Positions 1 through 8,008 of a DNA stretch of 64,000 nt are shown one piece after another. The notes beneath the pieces are model-generated. The model was given only the letters and a program-made list of their open reading frames with translations. It did no database searches and was not told where the DNA came from. How positions within the stretch are numbered: the first letter of the stretch is position 1; the number at the start of each line of letters is the position of its first letter. Source of the DNA: VRUE01 sp963703235 (GTDB lineage Bacteria; Actinomycetota; Thermoleophilia; Solirubrobacterales; 70-9); assembly GCA_963703235.1 (NCBI GenBank), contig OY969802.1, positions 1,736,001-1,800,000 on the forward strand. Direction: 5' to 3'. Position numbers and translations under genes: made by a program.

Positions 1-748
1 CGACCGCGATGTCGACGTTGGTGGTCGAGCGGATGCCGCCGTCGACCAGCTGTCGTCCTTTCAGGTCGACCGGCTTGTAGACCAGCGGCAGCGTCGTCGA
101 GCACTGGACCGCCTTGGAGATCGGCACGTCGTCCCAGCCCTCCTCGCCGAAGACGAGCCGCTCGCAGGTATCGAGGTCGGTGGCCGTCAGGTAGAGCTCT
201 TTCTCAAGCTGGCGGAAGTCGTTGGCGCGGCCTGTGTCGGCGAGGACGCCCTCGACGTAGTCGGCGATCCCGCCGCCGGAGTAGATCCCGGTCGGCAGCG
301 CCTCGGCGAGGCCGACGCCGATGTCCATCGCCGAGAAGTCGCCCATCCGGACCAGCCTCGTGACCAGCTCGGCCGTGCGCAGCGGCAGCACCGCCGCCTT
401 CTGCAGGAAGCCGAGGTAGTTGGGCTTGAGCACCTTGGCGAGGTCGAGGTCCTCGAGCTCGGAGGGAACCCGGTCGTTGATCACCTGCATCATTTCGTCG
501 GGCGTGACCCCGTTGGCGAGCATCGTCGCGACGAAGGAGCCGGCGCTGGTGCCGACGTAGATGTCGAAGTTGTTGACCGTGCTGTTGACGGCGAGCAGGT
601 CGAGGGCGCGCAGGGCGCCGATCTCGTAGACGCCGCCGGTGAAACCGCCGCCGCCGAGAACCAGGGCGGTCTTCGAGGGACGCTTGCGGCCTTTGCCGCG
701 TTTGCGCCTCGAGGTGGTCTCGAGATCGACGACCTTGCCCATAAACAT
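1..748 (-). CDS. Patatin-like phospholipase (3' end outside window)
   Basis: Likely a patatin-family serine acyl hydrolase acting on lipids. The reverse strand reads MFMGKVVDLETTS, then a glycine-rich oxyanion loop LVLGGGGFTGG at about residues 29-39, and the nucleophile motif GTSAG with Ser at about 68. Near the window edge LVDGG supplies the Asp of the Ser-Asp dyad. These three motifs in this order define the patatin family. The frame is open to base 1, so the C-terminus is missing. Two in-frame ATGs (748 and 742) are possible starts; neither has a clear ribosome binding site. The first 25 residues are basic (RRKRGKGRKR) and there is no signal peptide, suggesting a cytoplasmic or membrane-associated enzyme. 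It is divergent from dacB with about 60 bp between them. Substrate unknown. Confidence 0.85.
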   Translation of the reverse strand, partial: MFMGKVVDLETTSRRKRGKGRKRPSKTALVLGGGGFTGGVYEIGALRALDLLAVNSTVNNFDIYVGTSAGSFVATMLANGVTPDEMMQVINDRVPSELEDLDLAKVLKPNYLGFLQKAAVLPLRTAELVTRLVRMGDFSAMDIGVGLAEALPTGIYSGGGIADYVEGVLADTGRANDFRQLEKELYLTATDLDTCERLVFGEEGWDDVPISKAVQCSTTLPLVYKPVDLKGRQLVDGGIRSTTNVDIAV

Positions 749-808
749 GGATTATCCCAGGACCGGCGGCCGAGCCCGCCGGAGAAGCCGCTACCTTGGG
801 CAAATTCC

Positions 809-2065
809 GTGTTGAAACGCCCAATGAAACGGGCTGCGATCCTTGCCACGGTCGTCTTCACGCTGGCCCTGCTGGCGGCGTCGGGCGCCAGCGCCGCCGG
901 CGAAGCCTGCGAAGAGATGCGGCAGCGCGTCGTCCGTGGCGGCGGTTCGGCGAGCGGCCTCTTCGTGCTCGATGCCGACAGCGGCCGCACGGTCTGCGCG
1001 CTCTCGCCCAAGCGCCAGCGCTCGCTCGCCTCGAACATGAAGCTGTTCACGACCGCCACCGCGCTCGCCCGCCTCGGCGCCGACGCGCAAGTAACGACCA
1101 GGCTCCTGACCGACGGCCGGGTCGACCAGAGGGGTGTCCTGCACGGCAGCCTCTACCTGCAGGGCGGCGGCGACCCGGCGCTCGGGTCGCCGGCCTTCTA
1201 CGGACGCTTCCTCGGCGGTCTCGGCACCAACCTCTTCGGTCTGACCCGCCAGCTCCGCGCCGCCGGCGTCCGTCGTGTCACCGGCCGCCTCTACGCCGAC
1301 GACACGATCTTCGACCGGCTGCGCGGCGTCGCCGATTCCGGCTACGCGACCAGCTCCTACATCGGCCCTCTCTCCGGCCTCGCCTTCAACTCCGGCTACC
1401 GCGACGCGCGCGGCAGCGGCTTCGCCTCCGACCCAGCGAGGATCGCCGCCTCGAGCCTGGCGCGGTCGCTGCGGCGGGCAGGCGTCGCGATCCGCCCCGG
1501 CGTCGCCCTCGGCGCGACGCCGCTCGGCGCCAAGTCGCTGGCGACGGTGCGCTCGCCGACGATCGAGCGGCTCGCCGAGGCGACCAACGTCCCCTCCAAC
1601 AACTTCTACGCCGAGATGCTGATCAAGCTGCTCGGCGCCCGCTTCGGCGGCGCCGGCAGCACCAGCGCCGGCGCCGGCGTCGTCGAGCGCTTCGCCCGCA
1701 GCCACCTCTCCGGCGTCCACGCAGTCGACGGCTCCGGCCTGACCCGCGGCAACCGCGCCTCGCCGTTGCAGGTGGTGCGCTTGCTGGAGGCGATGCACGA
1801 TTCCGCGCTCGCCGACCCGTTCATCCAGGGCCTGGCCCTGAGCAGCCGCGAGGGGACGGTCGACGACCGCATGGACGGCACCGCCGCCGAGGCCCGCTGC
1901 CGCACCAAGACCGGCACCCTGACCGGCGTCAGCGCCCTCTCCGGCTACTGCTTCAACCGCAGCGGCAAGCTGATGGTCTTCTCGATCCTGATGGCGAGCG
2001 TCTACGACCTCAGCCTCGCCCACCGCGAACAGGACCGAGTCGCCGCGACTATCGCCAGCTACTGA
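809..2065 (+). CDS. dacB: D-alanyl-D-alanine carboxypeptidase/endopeptidase (PBP4 type)
   Basis: Exported penicillin-binding protein of the peptidase S13 (DacB/PBP4) family, which trims or cleaves D-Ala-containing peptidoglycan stem peptides outside the cell membrane. The N-terminus has a basic start and a hydrophobic signal segment (about residues 7-28, AILATVVFTLALLAASGASA). The three active-site motifs are present: SNMK (S75, K78), SNN (263-265) and KTG (367-369). At 418 residues it is near the usual length for actinobacterial members. Starts at GTG 809, TTG 812 or ATG 824 are all in frame; none has a good Shine-Dalgarno sequence, and a TACCTT hexamer at 792-797 could serve as a -10 element for a very short leader. 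The 3' end overlaps the opposing small membrane gene by 7 bp. Confidence 0.92.
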   Translation: MLKRPMKRAAILATVVFTLALLAASGASAAGEACEEMRQRVVRGGGSASGLFVLDADSGRTVCALSPKRQRSLASNMKLFTTATALARLGADAQVTTRLLTDGRVDQRGVLHGSLYLQGGGDPALGSPAFYGRFLGGLGTNLFGLTRQLRAAGVRRVTGRLYADDTIFDRLRGVADSGYATSSYIGPLSGLAFNSGYRDARGSGFASDPARIAASSLARSLRRAGVAIRPGVALGATPLGAKSLATVRSPTIERLAEATNVPSNNFYAEMLIKLLGARFGGAGSTSAGAGVVERFARSHLSGVHAVDGSGLTRGNRASPLQVVRLLEAMHDSALADPFIQGLALSSREGTVDDRMDGTAAEARCRTKTGTLTGVSALSGYCFNRSGKLMVFSILMASVYDLSLAHREQDRVAATIASY

Positions 2066-2268
2066 TCGCGCTTTTCGCGCTTGGCCCGACGATCCTCAGG
2101 CGCGTTGAGAAGGAAGGCGGTGCCAAATGCGGCAAAAAGCGTGGCAATTCCAACCAGCTGCATCGCTTCTTCTCCTGCGTTCCTGAACAGGAAGCCGCCA
2201 ACGAAGGCAACCGTCGCCCCAACAACCAGGGCGATGTGCGCAATTCTCAGGTCCGACTTAGAGAGCAT
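2059..2268 (-). CDS. Small two-helix membrane protein, unknown function
   Basis: A 69-residue protein I do not recognise. It has a short polar N-terminus (MLSKSDLR), two predicted membrane segments (about 9-28 IAHIALVVGATVAFVGGFLF and 36-54 MQLVGIATLFAAFGTAFLL), and a charged tail NAPEDRRAKREKRDQ. It overlaps the end of the preceding small membrane gene on the same strand, so the two are probably translated together. Local base composition is less GC-rich than in the flanking dacB and ligA genes, which may indicate acquired DNA. A similar pair of tiny membrane genes lies at 20767-21313. Function cannot be assigned. Confidence 0.55.
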   Translation of the reverse strand: MLSKSDLRIAHIALVVGATVAFVGGFLFRNAGEEAMQLVGIATLFAAFGTAFLLNAPEDRRAKREKRDQ

Positions 2269-2482
2269 GGCGAAATGTTATGTCTGCGAGGATAACAAAG
2301 ACGGCGACTCCTCCTCCGAGGTATCCGAGTTGCAGGACACGGCGGTCGAAGTGCCGTCTCGGCCATGCCTGAACGACGCCGATTAGACCAGTTACGAAGC
2401 CACTCAGGAGCATTCCGGCGGCAACCGCCGTCGCAGCGCTTTCCATCGCGGTCGTAAGCGAGCCGATCTGAGCAACGGACAT
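2258..2482 (-). CDS. Small two-helix membrane protein, unknown function
   Basis: About 74 residues starting MSVAQIGSL. Two hydrophobic stretches (about residues 12-40 and 54-70, the second containing YLGGGVAVFVILADI) flank a basic loop WPRRHFDRR. I prefer the ATG at 2482, preceded by AGGA at 7-nt spacing, over an in-frame upstream ATG at 2506. The gene overlaps the start of the next small membrane gene by 11 bp, implying a two-gene operon. Not recognised as any named family. The arrangement of two overlapping small membrane proteins recurs in the ribosomal cluster. Confidence 0.55.
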   Translation of the reverse strand: MSVAQIGSLTTAMESAATAVAAGMLLSGFVTGLIGVVQAWPRRHFDRRVLQLGYLGGGVAVFVILADITFRHAL

Positions 2483-2576
2483 GCCACGATCCTGACGGAC
2501 ACCCACGCACGAGTGGCGCGCGGAATGTGGCGCGGTTGGAAATTCTTGTCGCCGAGTCGCGGCCGCTCGCGAGCGC

Positions 2577-4598
2577 CTACTCGAGCAGCCCGCGCAGGCC
2601 GGCTTCGTCGAGCACCTCGACGCCGAGCTGCTCGGCCTTGGCCAGCTTGGTGCCCGGGTTGTCGCCGGCGACGACGTAGTCGGTCTTCTTCGAGACCGAG
2701 TTGGTCACCTTGCCGCCGGCCGACTTGATCAGGGCGCCGGCCTCCTCGCGGGTCAGCTCCGGCAGGGTTCCGGTGAGGACGAGGGTCTTGCCCTCGAGCG
2801 GTCCGCCGGCGGCGCGCCGTTCGGACTCGTCGACCTCGAGTCGCAGGCCCTTTTCGCCCAGTTTGTCGATCAGGGCGGCAGTCGCATCGTCGGTCAGCGA
2901 CTCGGCGATCTGCACCGCCATGATCGGGCCGACACCCTCGACCTCCTCGATCGTCTCCGGATCGGCCTTCCGCAGCTCGCCGATCGAGCCGAAGTGGTCG
3001 GCCAGCGCCTCCGCCGTGACATAGCCGACGCCGGGTAGCCCGAGTGCGTAGAGGACCCGTTTGAAGGGGCGCGAGCGCGACCGGTCGATCGCCGCCATCA
3101 GGTTGCGGGCAGAGACCTCGCCGAAGCGCTCGAGGCCGACCAGCTGCTCCTCGCCCAGCTCGTAGACGTCGGCGACGTCCGCGATCAGGCCTTCCTGCAG
3201 GAAGCGCATCGCCTGCTTTTCGCCCAGCCCGTCGATGTCCATCGCCCCCTTGCTGACGAAGTGTTTGACGTGCTGGAAGGACTGGCCCGGGCAGCCGGCT
3301 CGGTTGGGGCAGATCGTGAAGACCGAGTCCTCGGGCTTGACCGTCGGGGTGCCGCAGGCCGGGCACTTCTTCGGCGGCTTCACCCGCCGCGTGCCCTTGG
3401 GGCGTCGCTGGACCAGCGGCGAGACGACCTGCGGGATCACGTCGCCGGCCCGCATCACCACCACCTCGTCGCCGACCCGGACGTCCTTGCGGGCGAGGTC
3501 CTCCTCGTTGTGGAGGGTCGCGGTGGAGACGGTGACGCCGCCGACGTGGACGGGCTCCAGCATCGCGAAGGGGACCAGATGGCCGGTCCGGCCGACGTTC
3601 CAGACGACCCGGTGCAGCTTCGTCGTCGCGGTCGTCGGCGGGAACTTCCAGGCGATCGCCCAGCGCGGCTCGCGGCCGACCACGCCCAGCTCGCGCCACA
3701 GCGCCCGCTCGTCGATCTTGACGACGACGCCGTCGATCTCGTAGTCGAGCTCCTCGCGCCGCTGCTCCCACCAGCGGCAGCGCTTCACGGTCGACTCGAT
3801 CCCCTCGTGGTGGGCGGTGTCGGGGTTGACCTTGAAGCCACGCTCGGCCAGCCACTCCACCTCCTCGGTATGGGTGGCGAGGTCGAGGCCGGGCGCGGCG
3901 GCGATCGCGTAGCACCAGATCGAGAGCGGCCGTTCGGCGGCCAGGTTCGGGTCGAGCTGGCGGATCGAGCCGGCGGCCGAGTTGCGGGGGTTGGCGAAGG
4001 TCGGTTCGCCGGCCTCGGCGCGCCGTTCGTTCAGCGCTTTGAAGTCGGCGATCGGCAGGTAGACCTCGCCGCGGACTTCGATTCGCGGCGGCGCGTCCTC
4101 GATCCGCAGCGGGATCGCCCCGATCGTGCGCAGGTTCCGGGTCACGTCCTCGCCGATGCGGCCGTCGCCGCGAGTCGCGCCGCGGACCAGGACGCCGTCC
4201 TCGTAGGTGAGCGAGATCGCCAGCCCGTCGATCTTCGGCTCGGTCGTGTAGCTGAACTCCGAGGCGGTGATGTCGAGCCGCTTCAGGTGGTTGCGGACCC
4301 GAGTCTCCCAGGCCCGCAGCTCCTCCTCGTTGCGGGCGTTGCCGAGCGAGAGCATCGGCTCGACGTGCTCGACTTGCTCGAAGCGCTCCAGCGGCGACGC
4401 CCCGACCCTCTGCGTCGGCGAGTCCGGCGTCCGCAGCTCCGGGTGCTCGGCCTCGATCGCGCGCAGCTCGTCGAGCAGCGCGTCGTACTCGTCGTCGCCG
4501 ATCGTCGGGTCGTCGAGGACGTAGTAGCGCCGGTTGTGCTCGGCCAGCTCGCGGCGCAGCTCGGCGGCGCGCTCGCTGTCGGCCTTGGCGGCGCTCAC
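2577..4598 (-). CDS. ligA: NAD-dependent DNA ligase LigA
   Basis: Seals nicks in duplex DNA using NAD+, joining Okazaki fragments and finishing repair. The 673 residues match the usual LigA length and domain order: the Ia NAD-binding region with HNRRYYVLDDP near residue 21, the adenylation domain with the KxDG nucleophile motif KIDG (Lys122), an OB fold, a four-cysteine zinc finger (CPACG, later CPNRAGC), a helix-hairpin-helix region, and a C-terminal BRCT domain (about 590-673, GKTLVLTGTLPELTREEA). Its ATG forms an ATGA overlap with the surE stop codon, so the two are translationally coupled. All key residues are present. Confidence 0.98.
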   Translation of the reverse strand: MSAAKADSERAAELRRELAEHNRRYYVLDDPTIGDDEYDALLDELRAIEAEHPELRTPDSPTQRVGASPLERFEQVEHVEPMLSLGNARNEEELRAWETRVRNHLKRLDITASEFSYTTEPKIDGLAISLTYEDGVLVRGATRGDGRIGEDVTRNLRTIGAIPLRIEDAPPRIEVRGEVYLPIADFKALNERRAEAGEPTFANPRNSAAGSIRQLDPNLAAERPLSIWCYAIAAAPGLDLATHTEEVEWLAERGFKVNPDTAHHEGIESTVKRCRWWEQRREELDYEIDGVVVKIDERALWRELGVVGREPRWAIAWKFPPTTATTKLHRVVWNVGRTGHLVPFAMLEPVHVGGVTVSTATLHNEEDLARKDVRVGDEVVVMRAGDVIPQVVSPLVQRRPKGTRRVKPPKKCPACGTPTVKPEDSVFTICPNRAGCPGQSFQHVKHFVSKGAMDIDGLGEKQAMRFLQEGLIADVADVYELGEEQLVGLERFGEVSARNLMAAIDRSRSRPFKRVLYALGLPGVGYVTAEALADHFGSIGELRKADPETIEEVEGVGPIMAVQIAESLTDDATAALIDKLGEKGLRLEVDESERRAAGGPLEGKTLVLTGTLPELTREEAGALIKSAGGKVTNSVSKKTDYVVAGDNPGTKLAKAEQLGVEVLDEAGLRGLLE

Positions 4599-5404
4599 GC
4601 GGTCGGGGCGCAGGCCGCCAGCATCTCCTCGAAGCGCCAGCCCTGCAGCCGCGCCAGCCCGCCGTGGTCGGTGAGGTCGAAGTGGATCGGCGTGACCGCG
4701 ATCCGACCCTGCGAGACGGCGGTCAGGTCGGTGCCCTCGAGCTCCTCGAAGCCCGGCTGCCAGCCGTAGATCTCGTAGTGGCGCCGCCCCTCGCCGTCCT
4801 CGGAGACCAGCTTCAGCTCGTCGTTGTAGAGGCGTTTGCCGAGCTTCGTCACCTCGATCCCGGTTGGCTCGCCGGCGGGGCAGTTGACGTTGATCAGAGT
4901 CTCCGGCGGCATCGGCTCGGCGACCAGCTGCGCGACGAGCTGGGCCAGGAACGCCGCGGCGACGCCGAACTCGAACTGGCCGCTGACGTAGCCCATGCCG
5001 CCGCCCGAGGACTGTTGGGAGATCGCGACCGCCGGGATGCCGAGCACGATCCCCTCGAAGGCGGCGGCGACCGTGCCGGAGTAGGTGATGTCGTCGCCGA
5101 GGTTGGCGCCGTGGTTGATGCCGGAGACGATCAGGTCCGGCCGGTGCCCGACCAGGCCCAGCTCGGCGAAGCGGACGCAGTCGACCGGGGTGCCGTCGGT
5201 GGCGAAGCCGCGGTCGCCGTCGCCGAACTCGACCTCCTCGACGGTCAGCGGCGAGCGGGTGGTGATGCTGCGCGCGGTGGCGCTGCGGTTGGAGTCCGGC
5301 GCGATCACGTCGACCTCGACCTCGTCCAGCTCGCGCAGGGCGCGGCGGGCGGCCTGCAGGCCGGGGGCGGTGATGCCGTCGTCGTTGGTCAGCAGGACTC
5401 GCAT
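4595..5404 (-). CDS. surE: 5'/3'-nucleotidase SurE
   Basis: Metal-dependent nucleoside monophosphatase of the SurE family, linked to stationary-phase survival. The N-terminus MRVLLTNDDGITAPG carries the metal-binding pair D8-D9; APDSNRS (about 36-41) and SGINHGANLG (Asn about 97) supply the remaining ligands. The length of 269 residues is normal. The reading frame stays open far upstream, but the conserved N-terminus fixes the start at ATG 5404. The stop overlaps the ligA start by 4 bp. A long inverted repeat (5446-5565) lies just upstream, between surE and the divergent glycosyltransferase, so it occupies the promoter region of both genes. Confidence 0.97.
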   Translation of the reverse strand: MRVLLTNDDGITAPGLQAARRALRELDEVEVDVIAPDSNRSATARSITTRSPLTVEEVEFGDGDRGFATDGTPVDCVRFAELGLVGHRPDLIVSGINHGANLGDDITYSGTVAAAFEGIVLGIPAVAISQQSSGGGMGYVSGQFEFGVAAAFLAQLVAQLVAEPMPPETLINVNCPAGEPTGIEVTKLGKRLYNDELKLVSEDGEGRRHYEIYGWQPGFEELEGTDLTAVSQGRIAVTPIHFDLTDHGGLARLQGWRFEEMLAACAPTA

Positions 5405-5445
5405 TGGGTCGATTCTAGGTGGCGTGTCCGGCGGGGTTGCAGGGC

Positions 5446-5565
5446 GGAGGGGCTGGGGGTGTCTGGCCGTGCGCTGCCTTTTTCGCCGGGCGCATCGCCC
5501 TTCTCGCTGAGCGGGCAGGGCGAAAAAGAGATCGCCGCGCCCGCCCAGACACCCCCAGCCCCTCC
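5446..5565. repeat. Palindromic element, family A copy 1
   Basis: Perfect 21-bp inverted repeat: left arm 5446-5466 (GGAGGGGCTGGGGGTGTCTGG), right arm 5545-5565. Between the arms are TTTTTCGCC and GGGCGAAAAAG, also complementary, around a CTCGCTGAG motif. The inner core matches those at 17531-17650 and 44141-44272 but in reverse orientation. It sits between the divergent surE and glycosyltransferase genes. Confidence 0.85.
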
Positions 5566-5603
5566 CCTCCGTAGCCGCGCCGCAAGCATGAGAATGCAAG
5601 GCG

Positions 5604-6458
5604 ATGAACGTATCTGTCGTGATTCCGACGCGGGATCGGCCCCGGAAGCTGGAGCGGTGCCTCGTTGCGTTGGGTGGGCAGTGCGAGGTCGTGGTGGTGG
5701 ACGATGGGTCTGCGGATGAGGCCCACGTGGCGGGGGTCGTGCGCGAGGCGGGAGCGCGGTTGGTTCGATTGGAGGGACGGGGGCCAGCGGCGGCGCGAAA
5801 CGCTGGCGTTGCCGCCGCCGGCGGCGAGGTGGTCTGCTTCACCGACGACGATTGCGAGCCGGTGGCTGGGTGGGTGGAGGCGCTGAGCGCGCCGATTCTC
5901 GCTGGCGAGGCGGAGTGCGTCGCGGGTCGGACCGTGGTCGACGACGACGCGAGTGCCGCAGACCGGGCCTGGCAGGCGATCGCCAACGAGCTGCAGCGAA
6001 CCGGCTCCAAGCCCGGCTCGCCGTCGCCAGGGTTCGCGCCCACTTGCAACCTGGCCTGCTCGCGGAAGTTGCTCGCCGCGCTGCCCTTCGACGAGTCGTT
6101 TCCAACTGCAGCAGGTGAGGACCGCGACTGGGCGGCCCGAGCCGCTGCCCGCGGCTCCGCTCCACGCCTGGTCTCGGACGCTGTAGTCATCCACCGCCCC
6201 GACCTGACAGCAAGATCATTCCTCCACCAGCAGTACCGCTACGGCCGAGGCGCCACCCGCTTCCGCGCCACAGCAGCTGGGCGCCATCTAGGCTCAGCCA
6301 GCTTCTATGCCGACCTCCTGCGCGCCGGGTTTGCCGCTGGGCCCGCCGCTGGCACACTCGTCCTCACTGCTCAGCTAGCCACTGCTGCAGGTGCGCTCGT
6401 CGAGAGGGGGCGGGGTGCCTCTCGAACGGGCGGATACTCAAAACGCCGGCCTTATTAG
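5604..6458 (+). CDS. Family 2 glycosyltransferase
   Basis: GT-A fold glycosyltransferase predicted to transfer a sugar from a nucleotide-sugar donor. MNVSVVIPTRDRP opens the Rossmann-like fold; VVDDGS (D33-D34) binds the nucleotide; TDDDCEP (81-83) is the DxD metal motif; and GEDRDWAARA near residue 172 holds the likely catalytic acid. A hydrophobic region near 240-265 may touch the membrane. The last 19 or so codons (from GRGASRTGG) are encoded by the left arm and centre of a long palindrome, and the TAG stop lies in the loop of its inner hairpin. The native C-terminus may therefore have been replaced by the element. Substrate unknown. Confidence 0.85.
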   Translation: MNVSVVIPTRDRPRKLERCLVALGGQCEVVVVDDGSADEAHVAGVVREAGARLVRLEGRGPAAARNAGVAAAGGEVVCFTDDDCEPVAGWVEALSAPILAGEAECVAGRTVVDDDASAADRAWQAIANELQRTGSKPGSPSPGFAPTCNLACSRKLLAALPFDESFPTAAGEDRDWAARAAARGSAPRLVSDAVVIHRPDLTARSFLHQQYRYGRGATRFRATAAGRHLGSASFYADLLRAGFAAGPAAGTLVLTAQLATAAGALVERGRGASRTGGYSKRRPY

Positions 6459-6498
6459 GCCGGCGTTTGTCCGGGCGAGAGGCACCCCGCCCCCTCTC
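6402..6498. repeat. Palindromic element, family A copy 2, with terminator-like centre
   Basis: Perfect 23-bp inverted repeat (6402-6424 and 6476-6498, arm GAGAGGGGGCGGGGTGCCTC...). The arm resembles that of the 17531 copy. In place of the TTTTTCGC core it holds an 11-bp hairpin AAACGCCGGCC/GGCCGGCGTTT (6441-6451/6458-6468) that could terminate transcription from both convergent genes. The element forms the 3' end of the glycosyltransferase gene and reaches to within 2 bp of the stop codon of the facing gene. Confidence 0.85.
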
Positions 6499-6499
6499 C

Positions 6500-8008
6500 T
6501 CACCGCTCCATCAGTGGTTCGCCAGCTAAGTCAGTGGAGTCGATGTCATTGAGTGCGGCAACGGTTGCAGCAATATCGGCGATGCGTGCCGGCCGGCCGA
6601 GATCCCGAAGCCTGGCTGACCGCGGCGCCAAGATCGCCCAAGCGTCGCCGTCGGTGTGGTTGCCGGTGCGGCCGCTGCCGTAGCCCTGGCGGCGAACGGT
6701 GCCGAAGCGAGGCGAGTGCAGAGCCTCGACCGCGACCGAAGAAGTCGGGCGCCAGCGGACGACCAGGTCGGGCAGGCGGTCGGCTGCGCTTCCCTGCCAG
6801 CGGTCGGCGACCCGGTCGACGGCGGCGACCGCCGGCTCCCCGTCGGGGTCGCGGAAGTCGCACAGCCCCTCGGCGATCGAGTCCAGCAGCTCGTCGGCCT
6901 CCGTGTCCTCGACGATCCCCTGCCGCTCGCGGCCGCCGCGGTTGAGGCAGACGTAGCCCTGGTTGTCCGCGGGATGGGCGAAGGCGCGCGTCGCCGACCA
7001 GTCCACTCCCCGCAGCTCCATGCGCGCGGTCAGCTCCAGGGCGAGGCGATCCGGCATCGCCGCGGCGACCGCCCCCCGCACGCGCCCCGAGAGGGCGGCG
7101 CGCAACCTCCACATCCCGCCGGAGTCGGAGTCGCCGCCGTTCCGCCGGGCGCCGCCGAGAACGGCGGCCAGCATGCCGGGCAACATGTCGGCGCGGCTCG
7201 TGTTGACGTCCATGCCGAGGACGGAGCAGGCGATCGTGTCGGTGTCGTCGGGCAGCGCCTCCAGCACCCTTCCCAGCTGTGCGTCGACCTCGGCGTAGAC
7301 GTCGCCCAGCGTGGCCTCCAGCCGCTGCCGCTCTGCTGCGGAGAGCTCGGCGTCGGTCAGGTAGGGCGGCAGCTCCCAGAGCCGGTGACCGGCCAGGTGC
7401 GGAGCGGCGAAGGTGAGCCAGACGAGGTCGAAGCTGCGCTCGGACAGCTGCTCGATAGCCGCGTCGGCGACGCGGCCGGGCGCGGCGAGGAAGCGCTCTC
7501 GCAAGCGCCGCAACTCGGCCGGGCGCTGGGCGCCGAAAACCTCGGTGACGTTGGGTGGGCGACCATGGCGGCGGCGCAGGGGGCCGTCGGCGCCGTCGGG
7601 CCGCGACCAGCGCTCGAGCACGACGCGCTCCCGCATCCCCCAACCGCAGACGAGCATGCCCTCCGAGCGGCCGGGCGCATGACACTCGTAGGGGTCGATC
7701 GCGAGGGTGCTGCGCCCCGCCCGCGCGAGCCGCTCCCAGACAGCCGGCGGCGCCTCGAACTCCGACGCCAGACGGATCGACTGCCGCGCCGCCGCCCACT
7801 GGAAGGGGTAGAAGAGGCCGTGGTCGCCGACCTCGACTCCCCGGTAGAGCGTCTGGTAGGCGCTGGCGGGGAAGTGCTGCGCCGGGCTCTCCAAGGGCAC
7901 CGTCGTCCCGCGCGCCCGCAGCGCTTCGAGGTTGGGCAGGCGCCCCTCGCCGCCAAGCCGCTCCAGCAGCGCAGCGCTGGCCGCGTCGAACTGGAGGACG
8001 GCGATCAC
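6500..8008 (-). CDS. Alkaline phosphatase superfamily protein (type I phosphodiesterase-like)
   Basis: A 502-residue predicted metal-dependent phosphodiesterase or phosphotransferase. MIAVLQFDAAS (Asp8) begins the fold; LPNLEALRARG then SAYQTLYRGVEVGDHGLFYP match the nucleophile and HG region of the family; FAAPHLAGHRLW, LGMDV and GNHTDGDAW near the C-terminus offer further metal ligands. The start is GTG 8008, overlapping the preceding gene's TGA as GTGA, so it is coupled to the Gfo/Idh/MocA gene. No signal peptide is visible, so it probably acts in the cytoplasm, perhaps on a phosphorylated glycan or nucleotide intermediate made by the neighbouring glycosyltransferase. Exact substrate unknown. 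Confidence 0.75.
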   Translation of the reverse strand: MIAVLQFDAASAALLERLGGEGRLPNLEALRARGTTVPLESPAQHFPASAYQTLYRGVEVGDHGLFYPFQWAAARQSIRLASEFEAPPAVWERLARAGRSTLAIDPYECHAPGRSEGMLVCGWGMRERVVLERWSRPDGADGPLRRRHGRPPNVTEVFGAQRPAELRRLRERFLAAPGRVADAAIEQLSERSFDLVWLTFAAPHLAGHRLWELPPYLTDAELSAAERQRLEATLGDVYAEVDAQLGRVLEALPDDTDTIACSVLGMDVNTSRADMLPGMLAAVLGGARRNGGDSDSGGMWRLRAALSGRVRGAVAAAMPDRLALELTARMELRGVDWSATRAFAHPADNQGYVCLNRGGRERQGIVEDTEADELLDSIAEGLCDFRDPDGEPAVAAVDRVADRWQGSAADRLPDLVVRWRPTSSVAVEALHSPRFGTVRRQGYGSGRTGNHTDGDAWAILAPRSARLRDLGRPARIADIAATVAALNDIDSTDLAGEPLMER

